This document shows positions 52,198 to 60,307 of a stretch of DNA of 64,000 nucleotides, piece after piece (position 1 is the stretch's first letter; every line of letters starts with the position of its first letter). Made by a program: the position numbers and the translations under genes. A model generated the notes under the pieces. It saw only the letters and a list, made by a program, of their open reading frames with translations. It was not told where the DNA came from and made no database searches. Origin of the DNA: JAFDZV01 sp964455525 (GTDB lineage: Bacteria > Bacteroidota > Ignavibacteria > OLB7); NCBI GenBank assembly GCA_964455525.1, contig CAYVWR010000003.1, forward strand, positions 248,001 to 312,000, given 5' to 3'.

Positions 52198-53267
52198 CCA
52201 CACAGTCCCCGATCGCTGCAAACAGGACAGCCGCCAGGATCGTGGTAACCGGGGGGGGCGGGTTCATCGGCTCGAACCTGATTCATCATCTGCTTCGGAA
52301 TCATCCTGAGTGGGAGATCGCCAATCTTGATCTGCTGACCTATGCTGCCGACCCGCAAAATCTTGCAGGGCTGGAGGATGAGCCGCGTTACCGTTTCCTC
52401 AAACTGGATATCACCGATCGTTCGGCGGTTCGTGATGCGTTGCGGGATCTGAATCCCGATGGCATCTTCCATCTTGCTGCCGAATCGCATGTGGATAACA
52501 GCATTGGCGGGCCGGAGCAGTTTGTGCTGACCAATGTGGTGGGCACGTTCAATCTGCTGGAGGAGGCGCGGCAGCTCTGGGGAGAGGATCGTAGCAGACG
52601 TTTCCTCCATGTCTCCACCGATGAAGTCTATGGCTCGCTCGGCGATGAAGGGGCATTCTCGGAGAGTACCCCGTATGCGCCGAACAGCCCGTACTCGGCC
52701 TCCAAGGCCGGGAGCGATCATCTGGCACGTGCATGGCACCATACCTATGGCATGAACGTGGTTATCACGAACTGCTCGAACAACTACGGCCCCCGCCAGC
52801 ACCGCGAGAAGCTTGTGCCCACGGTGATCGCAACCGCGCTGCGGCATGAGCCGATCCCGATCTATGGCCAGGGGATCAATGTGCGCGACTGGCTGTATGT
52901 GCACGATCATTGCGATGCCCTGGACCGTGTGTTTACCGAAGGACGCAGCGGCGAGTCGTATGTGGTGGGAGGACGGAACGAGTGGCGGAACATCGATCTT
53001 GTACGGACCATCTGCCGGCTGCTCGACGAGGAGATCGGCAAGGGACCGCAGGGGGGCTATGCAAGCCTTATCACCTTTGTCACCGATCGCCTCGGACATG
53101 ATGCCCGCTATGCTATCGATCCGGCGAAGATCGAAAACGAGCTTGGCTGGAACCACTCCACTCCGTTCGAGCAGGGGCTTCGCGAGACGATTCGCTGGTA
53201 TGTAAGGGCTGCCGATACAACGGCTGCCGATGCCGGCTACTCTCCGGCCGCCGCTGCTTCCCCCTGA
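52194..53267 (+). CDS. rfbB: dTDP-glucose 4,6-dehydratase
   Basis: Makes dTDP-4-keto-6-deoxy-glucose, the branch point to rhamnose and many deoxy- and amino-sugars. NAD site IVVTGGGGFIGSNLIHHLL, catalytic region HVSTDEVYGSLGDEGAF with TDE, and YSASKAGSDHLARAW with YxxxK, are all present; the protein has 357 residues. ATG 52194 overlaps the epimerase stop by ATGA. The last 25 residues are Ala/Pro-rich. The partners rfbA, rfbC and rfbD are not in the window, so the deoxy-sugar is likely passed to one of the DegT aminotransferases, which is an inference. Confidence 0.95.
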   Translation: MTTQSPIAANRTAARIVVTGGGGFIGSNLIHHLLRNHPEWEIANLDLLTYAADPQNLAGLEDEPRYRFLKLDITDRSAVRDALRDLNPDGIFHLAAESHVDNSIGGPEQFVLTNVVGTFNLLEEARQLWGEDRSRRFLHVSTDEVYGSLGDEGAFSESTPYAPNSPYSASKAGSDHLARAWHHTYGMNVVITNCSNNYGPRQHREKLVPTVIATALRHEPIPIYGQGINVRDWLYVHDHCDALDRVFTEGRSGESYVVGGRNEWRNIDLVRTICRLLDEEIGKGPQGGYASLITFVTDRLGHDARYAIDPAKIENELGWNHSTPFEQGLRETIRWYVRAADTTAADAGYSPAAAASP

Positions 53268-53386
53268 AGTGCATACCCTGCGCCGATAGCCGATCCCTCC
53301 CCCCGGGCCAGGCCGTGGATGCGGGCCGACGGATTACCTGTAACCGAGGAAAGCGGTCGCATGCCGCATTACTACTGAGTATATCA

Positions 53387-54403
53387 ATGCAAAAGGCTCT
53401 TATCACCGGTATTACCGGACAGGATGGTTCCTATCTGGCCGAATTCCTTTTGGAGAAGGGGTACGAGGTTTACGGGATCATCCGCCGCTCTAGCTCGTTC
53501 AATACGGGCCGGATCGATCATATCTATCAGGACCCGCACGAGCGCGGGGCACGTCTGAAGCTGATTTATGGCGATCTGAACGACTCCTCGTCGCTTAACC
53601 GCATTCTGCGAGATGTGCGCCCGGATGAGATCTACAATCTCGGCGCGCAGAGCCATGTGCGCGTCTCGTTCGATATCCCGGAGTATACCGCCGAGATCAC
53701 CGCACTGGGAGCCGTGCGTCTGCTGGAGGCGATTCGCGAGACCGGGCTTCCCACAAAGCTGTATCAGGCATCGTCGAGCGAGATGTACGGCAAGGTGCTC
53801 GAAATCCCACAGCATGAGGAGACGCCGTTTTATCCGCGCTCGCCCTATGGTTGCGCAAAGGTCTATGCCTACTGGATCTCCCGCAACTACCGCGAGAGTT
53901 ATGATATGTTCGTCTGCAATGGCATCCTCTTCAACCATGAAAGCCCTCGCCGTGGCGAGACGTTTGTCACCCGGAAGATCACCCGTGCGGTGGCTCGCAT
54001 CAAGGCAGGCATTCAGAAGAAACTCTATCTGGGCAATCTGGATGCAAAGCGTGATTGGGGCTATGCTCCCGATTATGTGGAGGCGATGTGGCTTATGATG
54101 CAGCAGGAGACGCCGGATGATTATGTGATAGCAACCGGCGAGACCTATACCGTCCGGGAGTTTCTGGAGGAATCGTTCAAACGTGCCGGGCTGCAATGGG
54201 AGAAGTATGTGGAGATCGACCCGAAATACTTCCGTCCTGCCGAGGTGGATCTGCTGATCGGCGATGCCTCCAAGGCCAAGGCCAGGCTTGGCTGGCAGCC
54301 GAAGGTGACCTTCAAGGAGCTTGTGAAGATCATGGTCGATGCCGATATCGAACTGCTGGAACGGCAGATGAGCGGCCGGATCGAGCTGGAGCGGGAGCAC
54401 TAG
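53387..54403 (+). CDS. gmd: GDP-mannose 4,6-dehydratase
   Basis: Converts GDP-mannose to GDP-4-keto-6-deoxymannose. The NADP site is ALITGITGQDGSYLAEFLL, with RSSSFNTGRIDHIY, YNLGAQSHVRVSFD, QASSSEMYGKV and YGCAKVYAYWI (YxxxK), plus the conserved NHESPRRGETFVTRKITRA. ATG 53387 (MQKALITG) fits the family; the frame is open from 53315 with a non-conserved leader. It is 338 residues, slightly shorter than the usual 345-370. GDP-fucose synthase follows after a 270-base gap in which no gene is seen. Confidence 0.97.
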   Translation: MQKALITGITGQDGSYLAEFLLEKGYEVYGIIRRSSSFNTGRIDHIYQDPHERGARLKLIYGDLNDSSSLNRILRDVRPDEIYNLGAQSHVRVSFDIPEYTAEITALGAVRLLEAIRETGLPTKLYQASSSEMYGKVLEIPQHEETPFYPRSPYGCAKVYAYWISRNYRESYDMFVCNGILFNHESPRRGETFVTRKITRAVARIKAGIQKKLYLGNLDAKRDWGYAPDYVEAMWLMMQQETPDDYVIATGETYTVREFLEESFKRAGLQWEKYVEIDPKYFRPAEVDLLIGDASKAKARLGWQPKVTFKELVKIMVDADIELLERQMSGRIELEREH

Positions 54404-54673
54404 GAAAAATTCCACGGTCTGCCGGGGCAAGGCCTGGAGGGCGGTCGGCAAAATTCCCAGGCACCGTGAACTTGCCCCTCTTCAATACTGAAGGGTGGGC
54501 ATCGGGGGGGATACTCCGGGCGCTTCCTTGATGCCTTTCGGAGATCATCGGCGGCATCGCCTGCGCCCACATGCAACGATGAACGATGGCGGATGAGCGA
54601 TCGACGGCCGGAGTTCTACGGCCTTGTCCTGGATTCTTCTACTGTATTGCCGGAGAGCATGCGCGAGAAACTT

Positions 54674-55768
54674 ATGAAGCAGACTTCAACAATCTATGTC
54701 GCGGGACATCGTGGGATGGTAGGATCGGCGGTTCTGCGCCGCCTGCGGTCCGAAGGTTATGGCAATACGGTTACCCGTACGCGGGATGAACTTGATCTTC
54801 GCCGACAGGAGGAGGCCGAGCGCTTCTTTCAGGAGACGCGCCCGGAGTATGTGTTCCTTGCAGCGGCCAAGGTCGGGGGAATCATGGCGAACAATACCTA
54901 CAAGGCGGAGTTTATCCATGATAACCTTGCCATCGCCCTTAATGCCATCGAGGCCGCGTATCGTAACGGGGTCAGGAAGTTGCTGAATCTCGGTTCCTCC
55001 TGCATCTATCCGCGCCTTGCACCGCAGCCGATGCGTGAAGAGCATCTGCTCGGCGGTGTGCTGGAGCCTACCAACGAGCCGTATGCGATCGCCAAGATCG
55101 CGGCGATCAAGCTGTGCCGCTATTATAACGAGCAGTACGGCACCGACTATATCTCGCTGATGCCGACAAACCTGTATGGCGAGAACGACAATTTCAATCT
55201 GGAGACGGCACATGTGCTCCCCACGTTGATCCGAAAATTCGAGCTTGCGCGGCTTCTTCGCGAACGCGAGTATGATCGGCTTGCTCAGGATATCGCGCGC
55301 CACCGGCTTGGCTTCGGTCTGGACGATGCGATCCAGCAGGGCAATCCGCAGAGCATGATCGATGCGCTCGGGAAGCTTGGGCTGACCTCGGATGTTGTGG
55401 AGTTATGGGGCGATGGTTCGCCGAGACGTGAGTTCCTGCATGTGGATGATCTTGCCGATGCGTCGTTCTTTCTGATGGAGCGTTATAGCTACCAGGAGAT
55501 CGGCGAGATGGTGAATGTCGGGGTGGGCGAGGATCTGACGATCGACGAGCTTGCCCGCCTGGTACGGGAACTTGTTGGCTTTACCGGCGAGATCCGCTAC
55601 GATACGGACAAGCCGAACGGGACGCCGCGCAAGCTGCTCGATGTCTCTCGGCTCAATGCGCTCGGCTGGCAGGCCCGTATCACCCTGCGCGAAGGGTTGC
55701 AGCGGACCATCCGCTGGTATCGCGAAAGTGTTGCTACGATGCATCGCCCCCAGGAGGTAACCGAATGA
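54674..55768 (+). CDS. fcl: GDP-L-fucose synthase
   Basis: Epimerase-reductase that finishes GDP-L-fucose from the Gmd product. IYVAGHRGMVGSAVLRRL binds NADPH; NLGSSCIYPRLAPQPM and EPYAIAKIAAIKLCRYY hold the catalytic Ser and YxxxK. A segment of about 40 residues after TLIRKFELARLLRE, absent from the E. coli enzyme, fits the longer Bacteroidota form. ATG 54674 (MKQTSTIYVAGH) is favoured, with in-frame ATGs at 54659 and 54593. The stop overlaps the exporter permease start by ATGA, tying fucose synthesis to export. Confidence 0.95.
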   Translation: MKQTSTIYVAGHRGMVGSAVLRRLRSEGYGNTVTRTRDELDLRRQEEAERFFQETRPEYVFLAAAKVGGIMANNTYKAEFIHDNLAIALNAIEAAYRNGVRKLLNLGSSCIYPRLAPQPMREEHLLGGVLEPTNEPYAIAKIAAIKLCRYYNEQYGTDYISLMPTNLYGENDNFNLETAHVLPTLIRKFELARLLREREYDRLAQDIARHRLGFGLDDAIQQGNPQSMIDALGKLGLTSDVVELWGDGSPRREFLHVDDLADASFFLMERYSYQEIGEMVNVGVGEDLTIDELARLVRELVGFTGEIRYDTDKPNGTPRKLLDVSRLNALGWQARITLREGLQRTIRWYRESVATMHRPQEVTE

Positions 55769-56688
55769 GCATGGAGCGTGACGAGATTGCAATCGCCCGG
55801 GATGTTGCCGAGCGTCAGCGCAACGGATCTGCAACGGTGCAGCCCCAGCCTGTCCCGGAATTCGACGAGCACCTGACGATCATCCGTCCGGCCCGAGGGT
55901 GGGTTGAGCTTAAGCTCGATGAGCTGTGGGCGTATCGCGAGCTACTGTATTTCCTTGTCTGGCGCGATATCAAGGTGCGCTACAAGCAGACGGCGCTCGG
56001 TGCGGCATGGGCTATTATCCAGCCCTTTTTCACGATGATCGTCTTCACCGTGTTTTTCAACAAGTTGGCAGGCATCGACCCCGGCAGCGATATTCCCTAT
56101 CCGATCTGGGCATACTGCGCGCTTCTGCCGTGGCAGTTGTTTGCACATGCCCTCAATGAATCCAGCAATAGCCTGGTATCGAACGAGCGGCTTGTCTCGA
56201 AGGTCTATTTCCCACGCCTTATCATCCCAATGGCGGCGGTGCTGGCCGGTCTGGTCGATTTTGCCGTTGCCTCGGTGATCCTTCTGGGTATGATGTTCTT
56301 CTATGGCATTGTGCCGGGCATTGCCGTGCTGCTGCTGCCGCTGTTTCTGCTTCTGGCGATCTGTACGGCGCTGGCGGTTGGTCTCTGGCTCTCGGCGCTC
56401 AACGTACAGTATCGGGATGTGCGCTATACGATCCCCTTCCTTACCCAGTTCTGGCTCTTTATCACGCCGATCGCCTATCCGGCCACCAAGGTGCCGGAGC
56501 AATGGCGCGCATTGTATGGCCTGAACCCGATGGCTGGCGTGGTGGAAGGGTTCCGTTGGGCGCTGCTCGGCAAGGAGGGAACCATCGGCCCCATGATCCT
56601 TGTTTCGGCTGCTGTTGTGCTTGTTCTGCTTGTTGGCGGTCTTATGTACTTCCGAAAGATGGAGCGGACCTTTGCCGATATCGTTTGA
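55765..56688 (+). CDS. ABC transporter permease for polysaccharide export (Wzm-like)
   Basis: ABC-2-type membrane subunit, 307 residues. After a cytosolic N-terminal part of about 60 residues (with LDELWAYRELLYFLVWRDIK, the usual ABC-2 entry), six hydrophobic segments follow, among them AAWAIIQPFFTMIVFTVFF, AVLLLPLFLLLAICTALAVG and FWLFITPIAYPATKV. KVYFPRLIIPMAAVLAGLVD is the typical loop of O-antigen and teichoic-acid exporters. The start overlaps fcl by ATGA. It pairs with the ATPase at 57634. The likely cargo is the glycan built by the surrounding genes, assembled on a lipid carrier. Confidence 0.93.
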   Translation: MSMERDEIAIARDVAERQRNGSATVQPQPVPEFDEHLTIIRPARGWVELKLDELWAYRELLYFLVWRDIKVRYKQTALGAAWAIIQPFFTMIVFTVFFNKLAGIDPGSDIPYPIWAYCALLPWQLFAHALNESSNSLVSNERLVSKVYFPRLIIPMAAVLAGLVDFAVASVILLGMMFFYGIVPGIAVLLLPLFLLLAICTALAVGLWLSALNVQYRDVRYTIPFLTQFWLFITPIAYPATKVPEQWRALYGLNPMAGVVEGFRWALLGKEGTIGPMILVSAAVVLVLLVGGLMYFRKMERTFADIV

Positions 56689-56755
56689 TCGGTACGGTGG
56701 TGTGCACAACAGCAATGCAGTACTGGATTATGCCTGTTAACAGGAGAAGGATGTA

Positions 56756-57595
56756 ATGGCAATAAAGGATATCGCCAGGCAACTGGCCCCTCCGATCGTG
56801 ACAAACTTCTTCAAGCGCCATCGGAACAACAGCGCTGAGATGCCAAGGTTTGCCTCGTACGAGATGGCCCTTGCCTTCTGTTCCGGCATCGGTTACGAGC
56901 ATGATCGGCTGATCGATGCGATACGCTGGAACACCGAGCAGCTTCGCGACCGTCTGGCGGTTGAGCGTCCGGTAACAGTGCAGGGCATCGACTTCAAGAA
57001 CCTGGTGGCGATGGAGCGGGGCATTCGTCATGGCGAGCTTCATGTGATCGATTTTGGCGGTGCCTGCGGAGGGCACTACTTCCGCGCCCGCGCCTATTTC
57101 GGCGATCGTGTCAGGCTTCGCTGGCATGTGGTGGAGACCCCGGCGATGGTGAGCCAGGGGATGAAGCTGGCAGGCGAGGAGCTTCAGTTTCATGAGAGCC
57201 TTGAGAGCGCCTGCAAGGTCTGCCCCGAGGCCGATATCATGTTCACGTCAGGTGCCCTCGTCTATACTCCCGATCCGCTCGCCTTTACACGCCTTGTCGT
57301 CGCCAGCAATGCCCGGTTCCTCTACATTACCCGGCAGGGTCTGCTGGAGGAAAACCGGACGGTGATGACCGTACAGGAGCGGAAGATCAGCAAGGGGGTG
57401 ACGTCGCTCCCCCCCGGCATGGATGACGCTGTGCTCCGCTATCCGGTGACATGGGTGCCCCGCGCAGCGTTCGAGGCGGTTATCGCCGAGCGGTATCAGA
57501 TCGAGCTTCATGTGGTCGAGGATGAGGAACTGTTCATGCTCGATAGACGCAAATACAGGGCAAACGGATATTTCGCCCGGAGAATCGGCGCATAA
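56756..57595 (+). CDS. TIGR04325-type putative methyltransferase
   Basis: A 279-residue protein resembling the family annotated as LIC12133/TIGR04325 putative methyltransferases found in polysaccharide loci. The Rossmann-type SAM site is likely VIDFGGACGGHYFRARAYF; RWHVVETPAMVSQGMKLAG and MFTSGALVYTPDP follow, with an LYITRQGLLEENRT segment that is common to the family. ATG 56756 is preceded by AGGAGAAGG. Whether it acts on the glycan end, where a methyl group could mark chain length for a Wzt-type ATPase, is an inference from its place between the permease and the ATPase. Confidence 0.75.
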   Translation: MAIKDIARQLAPPIVTNFFKRHRNNSAEMPRFASYEMALAFCSGIGYEHDRLIDAIRWNTEQLRDRLAVERPVTVQGIDFKNLVAMERGIRHGELHVIDFGGACGGHYFRARAYFGDRVRLRWHVVETPAMVSQGMKLAGEELQFHESLESACKVCPEADIMFTSGALVYTPDPLAFTRLVVASNARFLYITRQGLLEENRTVMTVQERKISKGVTSLPPGMDDAVLRYPVTWVPRAAFEAVIAERYQIELHVVEDEELFMLDRRKYRANGYFARRIGA

Positions 57596-57633
57596 TACCA
57601 GCCTGCGCTCCCGTTATGATTATCTGAGGATGC

Positions 57634-58905
57634 ATGAGCGATATAGCAATTCGAGTAGAAAATCTCAGCAAGCGTTACCGGCTTGGACGACGCGAGCGCT
57701 ATCGTGCGCTCCGCGACACGATCAGCGATGTCCTTACCGCGCCGATCCGTATGATCCGTGGGCAGAAGGAGGATAAGAAGGGGGAGCTGCTATGGGCGGT
57801 CAAGGATGTCTCGTTCGATATCCATCGTGGTGAGGCCGTCGGCATTATCGGACGCAATGGCGCAGGCAAAAGCACGTTGCTGAAGATACTCTCCCGTATC
57901 ACCGACCCTACCTCCGGCCGTGCCGAGATCTATGGTCGCGTGGGGTCGCTGCTGGAGGTGGGAACCGGGTTTCACCCGGAACTGACCGGTCGCGAGAACA
58001 TCTTTCTGAATGGTGCCATCCTTGGCATGCGAAAGGCCGAGATCACCCGCAAGTTCGATGAGATCGTCGCCTTTGCCGAGGTGGAACGGTTTATCGATAC
58101 GCCGGTGAAACGGTATTCGAGCGGCATGTATGTGCGCCTTGCTTTTGCCGTGGCGGCGCATCTGGAGCCGGAAATCATGCTGGTGGACGAGGTGCTTGCC
58201 GTTGGCGATGCGGCGTTTCAGAAGAAATGCCTTGGTAAGATGGGGGATGTTGCACGCGAGGGACGCACGGTTCTCTTCGTGAGCCATAACATGGCCGCCG
58301 TTGGCAATCTCTGCCAGCGGGGTGTGGTGCTGAGCGGCGGCGAGGTGCAGTTTGTCGGCTCGCAGGGGGAGGCGATCTCTCACTATCTCCGGGGAATCTC
58401 CGAGCATAAGGGATCGTTGCACGATCGTACCGACCGCCGTGGCTCCGGCGAGATCCGTGTGGTGGGGATCGAACTGCGCGACGATCAGGGCAAATTCATC
58501 GACTTCGCACAGTCGGGGCAGGATGTCAACCTTCACCTCCATTACGAGACAAAGCCGGGAGAGAAACTGAACAATGTCTTCGTCGGCGTTTCGGTCAAGA
58601 CACAGCTTGATGTCGATGTCTTTTTCATCAATAACCGCGTCACCCGCGATGACTTCGGCACGATCCCTCCCAAGGGAACATTTATCCTTCGCCTTCCGCA
58701 TCTGCCGCTTCCTGCCTCCACCTTCAGAATTGGCTATAGCGTGATGCCGAATCTTGGCAGGGACTGGTCGTATTACGATACGATCAGCGATGCGATGGAA
58801 CTGAACGTGATCGAAGGGGATTTCTATGGTTCGGGGGAAATACCGCCGCCCACCCATGGCGTGACCCTGGCCCCGGGAGAGTGGAGGATCGAGCCGGGCG
58901 CCTAG
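57634..58905 (+). CDS. ABC transporter ATP-binding protein for polysaccharide export (Wzt-like)
   Basis: ATPase of the Wzm/Wzt exporter, 423 residues. Walker A IIGRNGAGKSTLLKIL, the signature YSSGMYVRLAFAVA and Walker B IMLVDEVLAVGD are intact. After residue about 260 there is an extra domain (EIRVVGIELRDDQGKFIDFA through VNLHLHYETKPGEKL), matching the Wzt C-terminal carbohydrate-binding domain that in E. coli O8/O9a recognises the chain terminator. This implies export of a finished chain in an ABC-dependent pathway. ATG 57634 is preceded by GAGG. The methyltransferase gene lies directly upstream. Confidence 0.94.
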   Translation: MSDIAIRVENLSKRYRLGRRERYRALRDTISDVLTAPIRMIRGQKEDKKGELLWAVKDVSFDIHRGEAVGIIGRNGAGKSTLLKILSRITDPTSGRAEIYGRVGSLLEVGTGFHPELTGRENIFLNGAILGMRKAEITRKFDEIVAFAEVERFIDTPVKRYSSGMYVRLAFAVAAHLEPEIMLVDEVLAVGDAAFQKKCLGKMGDVAREGRTVLFVSHNMAAVGNLCQRGVVLSGGEVQFVGSQGEAISHYLRGISEHKGSLHDRTDRRGSGEIRVVGIELRDDQGKFIDFAQSGQDVNLHLHYETKPGEKLNNVFVGVSVKTQLDVDVFFINNRVTRDDFGTIPPKGTFILRLPHLPLPASTFRIGYSVMPNLGRDWSYYDTISDAMELNVIEGDFYGSGEIPPPTHGVTLAPGEWRIEPGA

Positions 58906-58940
58906 CCCCGTGTCTCGGTAGTGCTCGTCATCCATGCTCG

Positions 58941-60293
58941 ATGCAGGGGACTGCCCAGACCCCCTCCATCCGTTGCTTTCGTACACTTATTCGATCCCGT
59001 GTTGTGATTCGATTGCATCCTTTTCCCGATACCGAGCATCAGTGCCCGTATTGTTCGTGCCGACTACAGGCACACGGGTGGTATATGCCTGGAATGAGGC
59101 CCCTTGCCGATCTGCTCTGCCCGGAGTGCCAGCGCGCATATTATGGCGATCTCGCCGTAGCGCAGGCGCTGTATACGCCGTTGCTCCTTGAACAGGCAAC
59201 CGGCCGGGTGCATGACCCGTTCCATGTTCCCTGGTTTGCCGAATGGCTCCGCTCCTCCTATGCGGCACGCAGCACCCAGCCGCTTCCGTTTACAGCGGAG
59301 GACTTTCGGACGGTGCGCCGTCCGCTTCTGCTGAACTGTATCGACAAACTCTATGGCCATGCGCTCCTGAAACTGCTGAACGCACAGCATTATATCGACC
59401 ATCATCCCGAGGTCGATGTGATCCTGCTGGTTCCACGGTATCTCCGCTGGATGGTTCCCGATGGAGCGGCGGCCGTCTGGACGGTCGATCTGCCGCTGCG
59501 CCGTGGTGCCGAGTGGAACGACTGGCTTGCGGCGGAGATCGCCCGCCGCCTCGATGCATACCCGGAGTGCATGCTAAGCATTGCACTTCCGCATCCGCAT
59601 CCCGATGATCTTGATATCGAACGTTTCACCGGTGTGGCCCCGATGCCGGAGAGCCGGTGGAGCAATGTCAGCTCTGCGCCGGTTGTCACGTTCATCTGGC
59701 GCGAGGACCGTCTCTGGCTGAACAGAACGAACGATGTGACGGCGGTTGCACGCAAGATCCAGCGCAAGGTGGGGATCGCTCCGAATCGCTTGCCGGAACA
59801 GCGGGAGAACCTGATAGTGCTTGCCGAGATGCTCCGGCGCGAATGTTCCGGGCTACGCTTTGTCGTGGTTGGGTTCGGTGCCCCCGAGGCGCTTCCGGCC
59901 TGGATCGAGGATCGTCGGCAGACGACGATCGATGAGACGGTTGAACGGCAGTGGTGCCAGCTATATGCCGGGAGCCATCTGATTATCGGAGTGCATGGAA
60001 GCAATATGCTTTTGCCATCGGCACATGCCGGTGCGGTGGTCGACCTGATGCCGGAGGATCGCTGGGCGAACATGGTGCAAGACCTGCTCCCCAGATGGGC
60101 CGATCCGCGCGAGGCGATGATGCATTGCCATATGGTGCCCCTTTGCACCGGTCCTGCCGATGTCGGTGGGCTTGCTGCTGGCATACTCCGCAATCGCAAT
60201 GCAATGATGCTCAATATGGGGCGGGATAACTCGCTCCGTGCCCGCATCAATCCCGGCGTGTTTCGTGCGAGCCGGTTGATGCTGAAGAATTAA
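58941..60293 (+). CDS. Unrecognised protein: zinc ribbon plus glycosyltransferase-like C-terminus
   Basis: About 450 residues. The N-terminal CPYCSCRL and LLCPECQRAYYGD make a likely zinc ribbon. The C-terminal half has VVGFGAPEALPAWIEDRRQ and LYAGSHLIIGVHGSNMLLPS followed by AGAVVDLMPEDRWANMVQD, similar in style to GT61/DUF563-type sequences (GVHGAGLTN), so a glycosyltransferase-like role is possible. No membrane segments. The start is uncertain: ATG 58941 lies past the wzt stop, the open frame begins at 58881, and GTG 59004 would also keep the ribbon. Its place in the locus suggests glycan work. Confidence 0.6.
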   Translation: MQGTAQTPSIRCFRTLIRSRVVIRLHPFPDTEHQCPYCSCRLQAHGWYMPGMRPLADLLCPECQRAYYGDLAVAQALYTPLLLEQATGRVHDPFHVPWFAEWLRSSYAARSTQPLPFTAEDFRTVRRPLLLNCIDKLYGHALLKLLNAQHYIDHHPEVDVILLVPRYLRWMVPDGAAAVWTVDLPLRRGAEWNDWLAAEIARRLDAYPECMLSIALPHPHPDDLDIERFTGVAPMPESRWSNVSSAPVVTFIWREDRLWLNRTNDVTAVARKIQRKVGIAPNRLPEQRENLIVLAEMLRRECSGLRFVVVGFGAPEALPAWIEDRRQTTIDETVERQWCQLYAGSHLIIGVHGSNMLLPSAHAGAVVDLMPEDRWANMVQDLLPRWADPREAMMHCHMVPLCTGPADVGGLAAGILRNRNAMMLNMGRDNSLRARINPGVFRASRLMLKN

Positions 60294-60307
60294 GGTGACA
60301 TGCGCTT

